A stretch of 64,000 bases of DNA from Closterium sp. Naga37s-1. Lineage: Eukaryota > Streptophyta > Zygnematophyceae > Desmidiales > Closteriaceae. The translations under genes and the position numbers were made by a program. Where the stretch lies: positions 558,001 to 622,000 of the forward strand of contig CANJKZ010000088.1 in NCBI GenBank assembly GCA_947471745.1. Reading direction: 5' to 3'. Shown piece by piece: positions 1 to 9,366 of this stretch; positions within the stretch are counted from its first letter, which is position 1; every line of letters begins with the position of its first letter. Under the pieces are notes generated by a model. That model did no database searches, had not been told where the DNA came from, and worked only from the letters and a program-made list of their open reading frames with translations.

Positions 1-419
1 TGGGAGGAGATGCGGGTAGGGTGAGAGATGCAAGAAGGGTGAGAAATACGGGTAAGGGTGAAATGTGGGCAGGGTGAGAGATGATGGTGGGGTGAGAGAT
101 GATGGTGGGGTGAGAGATGATGGTGGGGTGAGAGATGATGGTGGGGTGAGAGATGATGGTGGGGTGAGAGACGCAGATGCGTGAGCTAGGATTGAAAGGA
201 GTTGAAACGGCGGGAGGGCGGAATGCAAGGGGAGAAGAGAGGGGCACAAACGGGGGGTTGGGAAGGGAGGGGGGGAGGGAGGAGAGGAAGGGGTGCAAGT
301 AGGGGGGGAGGGCGAGATGGAAGGGGGAAGGGTGGAGGGGGTGGGTGCAAGGGGGGGAGGGCGGGGTGCAAGGGGGGGAGGGCGGGGTGCAAGGGAGGGG
401 GGAAGGGTGGGGCCCGTAC
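1..419. repeat. Intronic minisatellites of TOC34
   Basis: Positions about 60-170 hold roughly five to six head-to-tail copies of an 18-bp unit GGGTGAGAGATGATGGTG, with degenerate copies before them. Positions about 340-410 hold about three copies of a 21-bp unit starting GGTGCAAGGGGGGGAGGG. Both lie in the intron after TOC34 exon 6. Overlapping reading frames here are Gly/Arg- or Pro-rich by composition only. Confidence 0.8.
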
Positions 420-581
420 CTGCAGGGCGAGGAGGAAGGGGATGAGCAGCTTGCCGGCGCGGTTGGGGTTGAAGCCCTTCGCCATGCGCTCGTCCACGCG
501 CACCACCGGCTGCCGCCTCAGCGCCACCGCCACCATCGCCTCCACTAGACATGGGAACCATGCCCGCCCGTCCGGTAGGAT
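420..581 (-). CDS. TOC34: TOC34 exon 6 (ILPDGRAW to pre-anchor)
   Basis: 162 nt, 54 codons, GTGCAG acceptor and CAG/GTACGG donor, phase 0. It encodes [16 protein letters not shown] through [17 protein letters not shown]. The last residues are the conserved lead-in to the tail anchor, which must lie in an exon left of the window. Confidence 0.87.
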
Positions 582-3430
582 CTGCACGCGATACATGGTG
601 GCAGGATGATGGGCGATACGTTAATTCCGCACCCCTACATCGGTGAGAGGCCACACTGGCTCGTGTTTCATGTGCGATGCGAGGCTAAGTGTGCGGTGGC
701 AATATGGAGCCCCTACGCGTGTGACGTGACGACACCCCTGTGGAGGCACGAGGAGCCGCGGAGCGACAGGAGACGAAGGGCTTGAGGGAACGGAGCAGAC
801 ATGAGGTGCAGTCACGCAGTGTGCCTTACGATGCCACACATGCACGAGGTGCAGGGGGACGAGGCGAGGCGGGGCGAGGGCTCACCTTCTCCCCATCGTC
901 GTTGGTTCGACAGCGCCCCTCCATGCTCTCCACTAGCGCCACTGGCACCTGCCATGCCATGCCATGCCATGCCATGCCACACCACGCCATGCCATGCCAT
1001 GCCATGCCACACCACGCCATGCCATGCCATGCCATGCCAAGCCATGCCATTCCATGCTATGCCACGCGACAAATGTTACATGGTGACATGCACACAAAGG
1101 GCAAAAGACAAAGGCAATGGATATGAGTGCCATGTCATGCGGCTGCCAAGGCATTCGGGTAACTCTTCCAAGCATGCCTGCCTCTCCCACTGTGCCCCAT
1201 GTGGCGCCCCTTCCACACCCCCCTCACTGCATGGTGCAATGCCCCGCCTGCTGCTGCACTCCCACGCCCCTCCCATTGCCCTCCCACTGCACGCCTCAAC
1301 TCCCATTCTCATCCACCCGCCGCCCCCTCTCTCGTGCGCCTCTGCCTGCTGCCCCTCGCCCCCTCGCCACCTCGCCCCTCGCCCCGCGCCCTCACCTCGT
1401 CGTTCCTCCCCAGGCGGCCCTGCTTGCGAATCATCCCCAGCAGCGCATCGCTGCGAGCCGCCACGAAGTCGGGAAAGGGGCGCCCGTCGGACGGGGTAAG
1501 CTGCGCGCGCGTCAACACCACCACCGCGCGCTTCCAGATCTGATCGGCGTAGGGGAGGCACGCAGGGGGCGAGGGGACACGCAAGGGGGCGAGCAAGGGG
1601 GCGAGCAGGGGGGCGAGGGGGGGGGGGGGGTGATGCGGTGAAGCCCCAGCGAGCGAGGGGTATGCGTGGTCACTATGGCACGTGAGGAACGCGACTGAGC
1701 AGCAGCATTGGGATGAAAAGTGGGAGACAAATGCGACACGGCGGGCATGGGCGGATAGGGGGCGGGCATGGGCGGAAAGGGGGGGGCATGGGCGGAGGGG
1801 GCAAGGTGACTAGAGGGGAAGGGGGTGGCGAGGAGGGGAACCTGGTGTGCATGGAGGGGGAAGAGGGGGGAAAGGGGGAGGGAGGGGGCACCCACCTGGG
1901 GCCCGAAGGCGTGGGAGATGCCCTGAGCGACTAGCGAGTCGATGGTGTCCACTCGGTACGCGTCCAGCCGCTCCACATAGAGCAGCACGTCCACGGTGCG
2001 CCCCACCAACGCACTAGCGTGGGGAAGGGGGGTGTGGGGTGGTGGGGGGGGTGGCATTGAAAGCACGAAGGGCGTCCAGCCGCTCCACGTACAGCAGCAC
2101 GTCCACGCTGCGACCCACTAGCGCGCTGAGGTCGGGGGGATGTGGGGCATCGAAAGGAGCTCAGTATGGTGCAGTGCGGTACGCGTCCAGGCGGTCGACC
2201 TACAGCAGCACGTCCACGCTCCTCCCCACCAGCGCGCTGCTCGCATGGGGGAAGCACGGGCAGCGGGGAGAGGGGCGCGGAGGGCGGAGAGACGCAGCGT
2301 TGGAAGGAGCACCGTACGGTGCGGTGCGGTGCGCAGACGGATGATTATTGGGCAGATGATGGGGATGCGGTGCGCGCATATGATGATGTGCATGTAGCCG
2401 AACCGCGCTTCGCTCACGGCGGACTCTCCTCTCAGCACACCGCATGGCACGTGGTTTATGGCGCATGCACGCGGAGAGTCACTGCGGCGCGACTCACTGC
2501 AGGATAGCGTCGAGCGCGGCGCGGTTGACGGTGCCGGCGTCGACGAGCCCGGGCGTGTCGATGACGTGCAACGTGGCGCCGCCGTATTGGCGCACGGCCT
2601 CGCGCAGATGCGCGGACGCCTGGAAGCCCGACGTGGGGAAGAGGCGCTCCCCCAGCAGCGCGTTGAGCGTCGCGCTCTTGCCCACGCTGCCCTTCCCCAC
2701 CGCCACCACCGTCACCGTCTCCTTGCCCTGCCACCCCGCTCGCACGCACGCACGCAACACACGCAGAAAGCAGCACACACGCACGCACGAACAGAGGGCA
2801 AGGCGCGGAGGGACGCGGGAGGAGACAGAGAGTGAGCGTCGCGTTTCGCACAAAGCAATTTGTGCAGTCGATTGGACTCCCCTTGCGCCAATGCCTCTAA
2901 GCTAAGCATCGATTCCAAGCAAATCCCACCACCACCGACCCTCCCGTCTCTGCCTAACCAATGCATGGCCAAGTCTACCGCTGCACGTCAACACGCCCCG
3001 TGCGCGAACGCGGCAACACCGAGCACGTCAACCGTTCGCTAATCGACGATGCCGCGGACGAGCGCGATGCACTCGGACGGCCTGACGGTCATGGCGGAGG
3101 ACCTGTTGCTGCACAAGGTGCCTTTAGGGCACGCTCGCGTGTGACGGATGGCAGAGGCTCGGCGATGGCGCATCCCTTAGGGCCAGCCGCGGTCTACTGC
3201 CACTGCATTAGCTAACAACGCCCCACACACAACTGGTTCCCATAGAAAACATCGTCGCGTGAAAAAACCAAGTCAGCAGACCTCGACGACTCTGCTAGGC
3301 TGATGGAAGGAAACCCTAGGCGTGCCTGTTCAATAAGCCGGTCGATCGCCGAGGTGATGACGGACCGCGACACTTCCGGTTGTTGCTCCACCGCCGCCCA
3401 CTCCTGCGGCTGTGCCGGCTGCGCTGCCAT
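420..3430 (-). CDS. TOC34: TOC34-like chloroplast outer-envelope import GTPase, spliced, 3' end outside window
   Basis: Known role of the family: a GTP-binding receptor in the chloroplast outer membrane that recognises transit peptides of preproteins and works with Toc159 and the Toc75 channel. Six exons with consistent phases give about 293 residues. Seen in order: an N-terminus with a QEW motif close to the plant REW start; P-loop [12 protein letters not shown] (G3); the segment [15 protein letters not shown], which is near-diagnostic for Toc34/Toc159; TRAQ (G4, THAQ in land plants); [11 protein letters not shown] (G5, IENSGRC in plants); and ILPDGRAW through [12 protein letters not shown] just before the expected C-terminal membrane anchor. 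The anchor exon lies beyond the left edge. The ATG at 3,430 is chosen because MAAQP...EW matches known starts. The N-terminus before the P-loop is about 20 residues longer than in land plants, so the end of exon 1 is the least certain point. No break was seen in the main exons. Toc33/Toc34 paralogy cannot be resolved here. Confidence 0.86.
886..948 (-). CDS. TOC34: TOC34 exon 5 (G5 region)
   Basis: 63 nt, 21 codons, phase 0 at both ends: [21 protein letters not shown], the counterpart of IPVVLIENSGRCNKN-(D)-EK in plants. The acceptor AG directly abuts a GGCAT satellite; the donor is AAG/GTGAGC. Confidence 0.85.
950..1048. repeat. CATGC pentanucleotide satellite
   Basis: Runs of CATGC are broken at regular intervals by a CACACCACGC variant, giving a roughly 40-bp higher-order unit. 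It fills the 3' end of TOC34 intron 4, right up to the acceptor of exon 5 (read as GGCAT repeats on the gene strand). The His/Met/Pro reading frames across it are artefacts. Confidence 0.9.
1396..1539 (-). CDS. TOC34: TOC34 exon 4 (G4 motif TRAQ)
   Basis: 144 nt, phase 0 at both ends, CAG acceptor and GTGAGG donor. It encodes [13 protein letters not shown], then a P-x-DGRPFPDF loop and a helix ending GRNDE. It aligns with the plant Toc34 segment IWNKAIVALTHAQ followed by PPDGLPYDEF and a SEALL helix. Confidence 0.87.
1896..2013 (-). CDS. TOC34: TOC34 exon 3, full copy of the repeated exon (Toc signature [13 protein letters not shown])
   Basis: 118 nt; its first base completes the codon split at the end of exon 2 (CA+T, His), and it leaves in phase 0 at a CAG/GTGGGT donor. 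It encodes [20 protein letters not shown] and then about 19 residues ending GPQ, matching the plant Toc34 segment with the [13 protein letters not shown] signature. It is the only one of three tandem copies with a complete 3' half and a good donor, so it is taken as the exon in use. Confidence 0.85.
2071..2125 (-). pseudogene. Second copy of TOC34 exon 3 (partial)
   Basis: The 5' half of exon 3 is repeated 112 bp upstream in gene direction. After a CAG acceptor at the same place it reads [18 protein letters not shown], one substitution (T to S) from the exon in use, then loses similarity. The same split-codon phase is kept. It has no equivalent of the exon's 3' half or donor, so it is probably a relic of tandem duplication, though the acceptor could act as a decoy or feed a poison exon. 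Confidence 0.75.
2178..2236 (-). pseudogene. Third copy of TOC34 exon 3 (partial, contains a stop)
   Basis: Another 111 bp upstream, the exon start appears again after a GCAG acceptor. It encodes [11 protein letters not shown], then TAG where the other copies have TAC (Tyr), then VDRLDAYR. It shares the GGTACGCGTCCAG edge with the exon in use. A still weaker trace of the unit's other half (GGAAGGAGC...GGTGCGGTGCG) continues to about 2,340. Confidence 0.7.
2498..2727 (-). CDS. TOC34: TOC34 exon 2 (P-loop and DTPG)
   Basis: 230 nt, entering in phase 0 after a CAG acceptor and leaving after two bases of a codon at a GTGAGT donor. It encodes the GTPase core: [20 protein letters not shown] (G1), a switch region rich in Phe/Gln as in Toc34, and [12 protein letters not shown] (G3). 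The intron before it is 541 bp. Confidence 0.88.
3269..3430 (-). CDS. TOC34: TOC34 exon 1 (N-terminus, start codon)
   Basis: 54 codons from the ATG at 3,430 to a GT donor after a Leu codon (phase 0). Residues 8-12 (PQEWA) resemble the REW motif near the start of plant Toc34; the rest is a short amphipathic stretch of low conservation. The donor is followed by a T-run rather than a strong consensus, so an earlier donor or an unseen small exon before the next one remains possible. Confidence 0.65.
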
Positions 3431-4001
3431 CGCACGTCGCTAACGGCACAGCTTCGCTTGAGTGACGACGATCCTCGCAGGTGGAGAAGCGTAACGAGCG
3501 GATCGCAATGGAGAGCGGAGCGAAAGCGCGCTGTGACTGCGGGCGGAGCTGAAGGAATAACTAGCGTGATAATAGGTGAGGAGGGGAGAGAAGTAAACCC
3601 TAGACCGCTGACCCGTCGTTGATGTGGATGTGCTCGTTGACTCGCTGAAGGATGAATTAGGGCGTGCCCAGAAAATACGTCCGAATGCGGTTGAAAAAGG
3701 CTTGGTATGTTCTAGGGCGTTCTATTTTAGATTACAATGGTTGTAGGGTATTGTGCAGAAGAGTTATAAGAAGAGTTGTGCAGAATGCAATATCGTAGAA
3801 GTGATTGTTGGAATAACATAAATGTTACAGTAACATTCCCGAAGGCTCTCCACTTGCGCGTCACTCCATAACGAAGCTACACGCCTGTATCATTATCGCA
3901 ATAGCTCATATAGAGCATGCGGAAGGTCGAGGGTCACCCGAATGTCAACAGCCGAAGACAGTCAACGGTCATGACCCTTGACTGCCCAGTAACCGCACTT
4001 G
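3431..4001. other. Upstream spacer of TOC34; no gene seen
   Basis: About 570 bp between the TOC34 start codon and the first LTR of the retroelement nest. It must contain the 5' leader and promoter of TOC34, but I see no convincing TATA box or other site. The right part (about 3,700-4,001) is AT-richer, and a stretch near 3,970 (GGTCATGACCCTTGACT) resembles one at about 51,025 (GGTCGCTGACCCTTGAC), so it may be an old family-C remnant. Confidence 0.5.
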
Positions 4002-4110
4002 TGTCAAGAATGAAAGTGTTGGTTTCACTAAGGTTGGTTGGGGTACATAAACCTAACCCTAATAGTTGTACCCTCTATAACATATATCACTAAGACTACA
4101 ACATTTGACA
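4002..4110 (-). repeat. 3' LTR of A1
   Basis: 109 bp with TGTCA and TGACA ends. It carries the shared core GTAC-(A)-CTAACCCTAAT-(N)-GTTGTACCC in diverged form. A CACCCCCATA tract (polypurine tract on the element strand) follows at once. Confidence 0.75.
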
Positions 4111-7100
4111 CACCCCCATAATCTAAGTGAGGGGTGTCAAGCAAAACCAAAAGTGTACGGTCACAAGACTAGTCACAAAGAAACAAAGCTCAGGGTGGAT
4201 CACAACGTCACCACACACTCCGAGCACAAGCAAAAGAGCCACAAGGCTAGTTCAAGAGTTCACTGAGGTATATGTAAAGTGTATAAACAAAGCAAGGAGA
4301 GAACTCAAGACTCTGCAAAGCGAGAACCTGTGTCAACGAGACCTAACCGCACACAACACCTTTGGTGGTCACAAGGCGGCAGGGCCTTGGTGAAGATGTC
4401 TGCAGTGTTGGCCACGGACTCAACAAAGTCGAAACGAGCCTGTCCACGCCTCTGCAACTCTCGCAGAAGAAAGTACCTGACGTTAATGTGCTTCACTCTG
4501 CTCTCCAGTCACGGCTCTCGACAGAGGAGAATCGTTGCCTTGTTATCAGTGAGCAAGAACGTCAGCCAGCGCAACTCCTGTGCAGCCATAGCTCCAGCGT
4601 AGATCTCGGCCTCAGCAGTAGAGGTCGAGACCGAGGAGGAACGTGTGGACCTCCACGAAACAGCTCCAGAGCCCAGGCTGAAACAGTAACCCTGAGTAGA
4701 CCTGTGCATCTCGGCGTCGTCAGCGTAAGAAGAGTCACAGTGACCAGTAAGCACGACGTCCTGTCTCCCTCCAAGAACCAGCCCCATGCCTGATGTCATC
4801 GCTAGGTACTTCCCCACCCTCACAGCAGCTGTCCAGTGAACTGGACGGTGTCTCCCTGGCGCAACAAAGCGAGCAAGGATGCTGAGAGGGAACGCGAGGT
4901 CCGGGCGAGTACAAGTCATCAGGTACATGAGGCAGCCCACAAGCTCTGCGTAAGGACCACTAGGCTCGAACGGCTCGTCAGGAAAGGGTCCGGTGAGTCT
5001 GTGGTCAACGGCAAGAGGTGTGCGCTGTACAGTAGAGTGCTGAAGCTCGAACTGCGGAAGGACCTGCTGCACCATATGTGACTGTGAGAGTATAATGGTG
5101 CGAGCAGCTCTGTCCCTGGTGATCTGCAGGCCAAGGTAGTGGCGCAGCTCACCAAGGTCAGTGCAAGTCTGTCTCTTCTGCAGTTCGAGCTTCACGTCAG
5201 CCAAAGCAACTGTGTCAGCAGTGGCGAAAACCAGGTCGTCGACGTAGACCAGTACAAAGAACAGTGTAGAGCCACTACGAACGAACAGCGACGGGTCGGC
5301 AGAAGAAGGCTGGAAACCAAGGTCAGAAAGGGTAGAGCGAAGGGTGTCGTGCCACGAGGAGCCTGACGGAGACCGTAGACCGGTCGCCTAAGCCTCCACT
5401 AGGTCCCAGGAGGGAAAGTGCCAGTGAAGGCAGAGGGACGACGTAACCAGACCTCCTCGTGTAGGCTACCCTGAAGGAAAGCAGTGGAGAAGTCAAGAGA
5501 GTGTAACTCGTAGTCTCTTTGTGCTGCTATGTGCAGTAACACCCGAAGAGTGGTCATCTTTGGGGTAGGCGCGAAGGTCTGAAAGAAGTCAACTCCCTCA
5601 CACTGACTGAAACCTTTGGCCACATAGCGCGCCTTGAAGACCGAAGGACACCCTGGTGGCCGCTTCACCCTGAAGATCCACATGCCATCAACTACGTTCG
5701 CCCCAAGGGGGGGAACCTCGTCGACGTAGGTGCCTGCGGATCTGTAGGAGGCCATCTCTGAGTCCATTGCAGCTCTCCACTGAGAGGCCCAAGGCCCTGA
5801 CATAGCCTCAGCAAGTGCGAGGAGTCGGTATGTCAAGGGCGCCGGGGTCTCCCTCAGGGGCGAGCAGCATGGCACAGAGATGAGGGGAAGCGGTTGCCAG
5901 GAACTCTAGCTCAAACTGCCTGTCCTCTAGGGCGTCACAGCCAAGGGCAGACTCACCCCCAATGGCCAGAGGACTGGTAGGAGGAGCAGCCACAAGACTG
6001 GTGGCATAGTCAAGGCAGCGAGTAGAGGCAAACTCAGTGACTGGGGCAGTAAGAGCGGAGACAAAGGACAGAGAAGCACGTGGGTCGGTAACAAGAGAGG
6101 CGAGAACACGAGAGAGAACAGGACAGTACGTGCGGTAGTAGTCTGTGACAGGAGTAGAGAGGGAAGCAGTGAGAGCCGACTCAGGAGGAGAAGGAAGTAC
6201 AGAAGGAGACAAACGAGGCGGACTAGAACAAAACAGGGCAGTACGAAGGTCAGTGAAGGGAATAGGGGACGAGGGACGAGCACGAGGAGAGCGACACGAA
6301 GGCCAAGTGTGAGAAAGAGGAGGGGACAACGGGAGCAGAGGAGGAGGGGTCAGGAGGAGGAAGCGGAGGACCAGAGACGGGAGGAGAGGGGGGGGAGGGA
6401 GGAGAAGGAGAGGGGAGACCGAGGGTCCGAAGACCAGAGACAGGAGGAGGAGGTGGCTGCTGCTGCTGCTGGTGCGGCTGCTGGTGCGGCTACTCCTGCT
6501 CCGGGTGTTGCTGCTGCTACTGCTGCTGCTGCAGCTGCTGCTGGTGCTGCTCCTCCAGCCGCTGTAGCTCCAGCTGCTGCCGCTCCAACTCTCTCTCCTC
6601 TCACTCCAATTTCAGCTGCTTCCCACGGGCACGGCGAACACGGGCCTGGTGCTGGGTCGGGTTGGGGTGGGGGGGAGGAGTAGTGTCCGGAGCGGTGGTA
6701 GCCCCAGGACCACTCTCCAAAGAACCAGTCGCACCACCCCCAGAGCTAGCACCACCATAAGTAACAGGGTCCGTCCCAGGCTCTCCAGGTCCAGCAAAGG
6801 GCGCACCCCCATTCGTAGCACCCCCAGGGACAGCTCCACTAACACCAGCTCCTCGAAGACTAGAGTCTCGTGCAGTCACGGGCTCAGCTCCAACTCCAGC
6901 ACCCCCAGAACCAGGACCTCGCACAGGTACGCTCTCTGCTCCAACTCCAGCACCTCTAGAGCTAGCACCTCTAGGGTCCTCGCCACGAAAACCGGCTCCC
7001 GCAGGGTCTGCTGTAGGTTGGGAGGAGGACTGCGGGGAAGTAGGTTGCACTTAAGGGGCTACCGAGGGGGGAGGGGTAGCGTGGGACACACCTGACGGGG

Positions 7101-9235
7101 CAGGAACAGGGGGGGGGAGGCTGTACCAGGGGAGCACGAGGGAAAGCTGAAGTCAGGAAGAGAGGGGCAGGAGGAACTGGGAGACCTCGACAGGGGTACC
7201 TAGCGTAGTAGGGGACGGACTCGTCGAAACGGACATCACGAGAGTCAAAGAACCGGTGAAGGGGAGGGTGGTAAAAGGTGTAGTCAGACGAGTCCCCAGG
7301 GAAACCAAGGAACACGCAGGAAACAGCACGAGGCGAGATCTTGTCCGCGGAGGTGTCGCGAACAAGTGCCAAGCAACCCCAGACACGAAAACGAGACGCA
7401 GCACCAGGGGACCCGGTCCAAAGACTGGTCGATGAAACCTCTGGCCGAGAGACACGTGGCCAAAGGTTCAGCTGGTGAGCGGCGTACCAAACCGCGTAGG
7501 GCCTTAGAAAATGGGGGGCACGGGCGTGAGTCATGGAGGTGCGGGCGATCTCCATGACCAAGCCTATGCAGCGCTCAGCAACCCCATTCTGCTGTGGGGA
7601 TTCTGGAAGCGTCCAGGACTGATGGATGCCCTGCTCACGACAGAATCCAGCGAGAATGCCAGAGCGAAACTCACCCCCGCGGTCGGAGTGAAGGCAGCAA
7701 AGCGTCCTCCGGAACAGCTCCTGGACTAGTGTCTACACAAGTACCTACACTAGCAACAGGCACCTCAACAAGACTAGCACCTAAGCTAACAACACTCGAG
7801 TAAACAGAGTCAGAAGCACTAGAGTCAACAACAGCATACATAGCATGAGGAGTTCCGAAGAGATCAACCAACTGAGAAGCAGACATGCCCCACAGAGCAG
7901 GGCCGTACGTCTGAACAAGGGGAAGCCAGTCAGGGGCAGGGCCGTCAACGCAGTAGGCCAATCGAGCCGTGTTAGTAAGCTGAGCAAAGCACTGACCCAG
8001 TGGGTGGCTGCGGCCACAAGGCTGGCTACGGCGGGCACCTGTCAGAACGTGATAGGTGTAGGGAGGGTGGACGACACCGCACTGCAGTTGACACTGTCTT
8101 GACCCCTGCCCCGAAACCTGCTGCTGCCGCTGCTGCTAATGTGGCTGCTGCGAGGGGTGGGGCTGCTGCTGCTGCTATTGTCGAGTTAGGTACCACGCCG
8201 CTATTCCACCCCCTGCGGCTGGCAGACCAGTAGGTGGCTGACGAACCCGGGAATCACCTCCACCAGCTGCAGCAGGGGAGTCACCGGCCGTTGCACGAGG
8301 CGCTCCTCCAGCGCCTGCACTCCCGCCGCCGCCGCTCGCCACGTCACCCCCACCGCCTCTGCCGCCTCCGCCCGCACCCTGACCGCCCCTCCTGCCACTC
8401 CTACCCCGAGACTGCGAAGAGGTCGTAACAGCAGCTACGGTCACGTCAGTAGCGGCAGTGGCGAGGGAGGCAGTAAAGGTGAGCAGCTGAGGGACAGTGC
8501 ACCCGTGGAACAGTGGAGGGGGCACAACACCAGAGGCAGAGGCTACCGGGCGGAGGTTGCTCTTGACATCCTTGAGGGCCGACTCAAGGACCTCGATAGT
8601 GAGCTCGTTAGGGTGCTTCAGAAGAAGCGCGTCACGAACCGAGGCAAGGTGGTCAGGGATGCTAGTGGCGATGAAATAGATAGTAATCACCATGGGGGGA
8701 GGGAGCACTGCAAGCTGTGCGTCAATGCAAGCAGCGTGGTAGCTAGAATCGAGCGAGCGCAGATGAGTGATCAAGTTAGTAGTGCGCTTAGACTAGGCGA
8801 GGTCAGGAAACAGGAACGGAAGGAACATGCGACCAAGAGACACAGTGGTGGGAGTAGCGTAGCGGGCCTTGATCGCAGTTAGGAACTCACTAGCCGTGCG
8901 AACCTGAGTGAAGTGGGTCTCCTCAGACTCAGGGAGGAGGCTGCTGAGGGCGATGCAGGCCGCAGCGTCACGCAACTTCCACGCTGACACGTCAGCGCGC
9001 TCGCGTGCATAACGGTCACTTTCTGCACGTGTGGGGTTAGCTGCAAAGGGTGCAGGGTCAGCTGGTTCAGGTAGGTCACCGGAAGCATGCGCCCACAGAG
9101 TCTCGTGTGCCTGAACCTGGCTCTCTAGGAGGCGGCGCGCACGCAGGAGCCTGACCGAGAACTCGAGCAGCCTACCCTCAGCGTCAAAGCGCAGGACCCT
9201 AGGGGTCGCCATAGCGGAAGCGTAGAGGTGGATAC
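4002..9235 (-). mobile_element. A1: Ty1/copia element, family A, diverged, 5' LTR not visible
   Basis: The 3' LTR lies at 4,002-4,110, followed inward by the purine-rich tract read as GGGGGTG. Internal parts in copia order on the minus strand: RNase H and reverse transcriptase about 4.3-5.9 kb (YLGLQITRDRA, FKARYVAKGFSQ), a low-complexity linker about 5.9-7.1 kb, integrase about 7.1-7.7 kb, and gag about 8.1-9.21 kb starting MATPRVLRFDAEGR. It is more diverged than the other A copies in LTR and protein, so probably the oldest A copy here. Broken, with at least five breaks. The 5' LTR is not seen because A2 lies at the start of its leader. Confidence 0.85.
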
Positions 9236-9366
9236 TGTCAGAAAAATGAACGAGAATGAATGAACTAGCAAAGAGTTGGGTACAAGTACTAACCCTAATT
9301 GGGTTGTACCCCTTATGGGCTACCCCGCTATAGCCTACACAATATAAGCTATACAACATTTTGACA
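9236..9366 (-). repeat. 3' LTR of A2
   Basis: 131 bp, TGTCA...TGACA, with the family core GGGTACAAGTACTAACCC and GGGTTGTACCCCTTATGGGC. It is clearly unlike the A1 LTR at 4,002, so it is assigned to A2. On its left it joins the A1 leader 25 bp before the A1 gag start. Confidence 0.85.

Noticed and set aside
740-1190. Overlapping reading frames rich in His, Met, Ala, Trp over the CATGC repeats
   Set aside because: They are translations of a pentanucleotide satellite inside a TOC34 intron; all frames of such a repeat are open.
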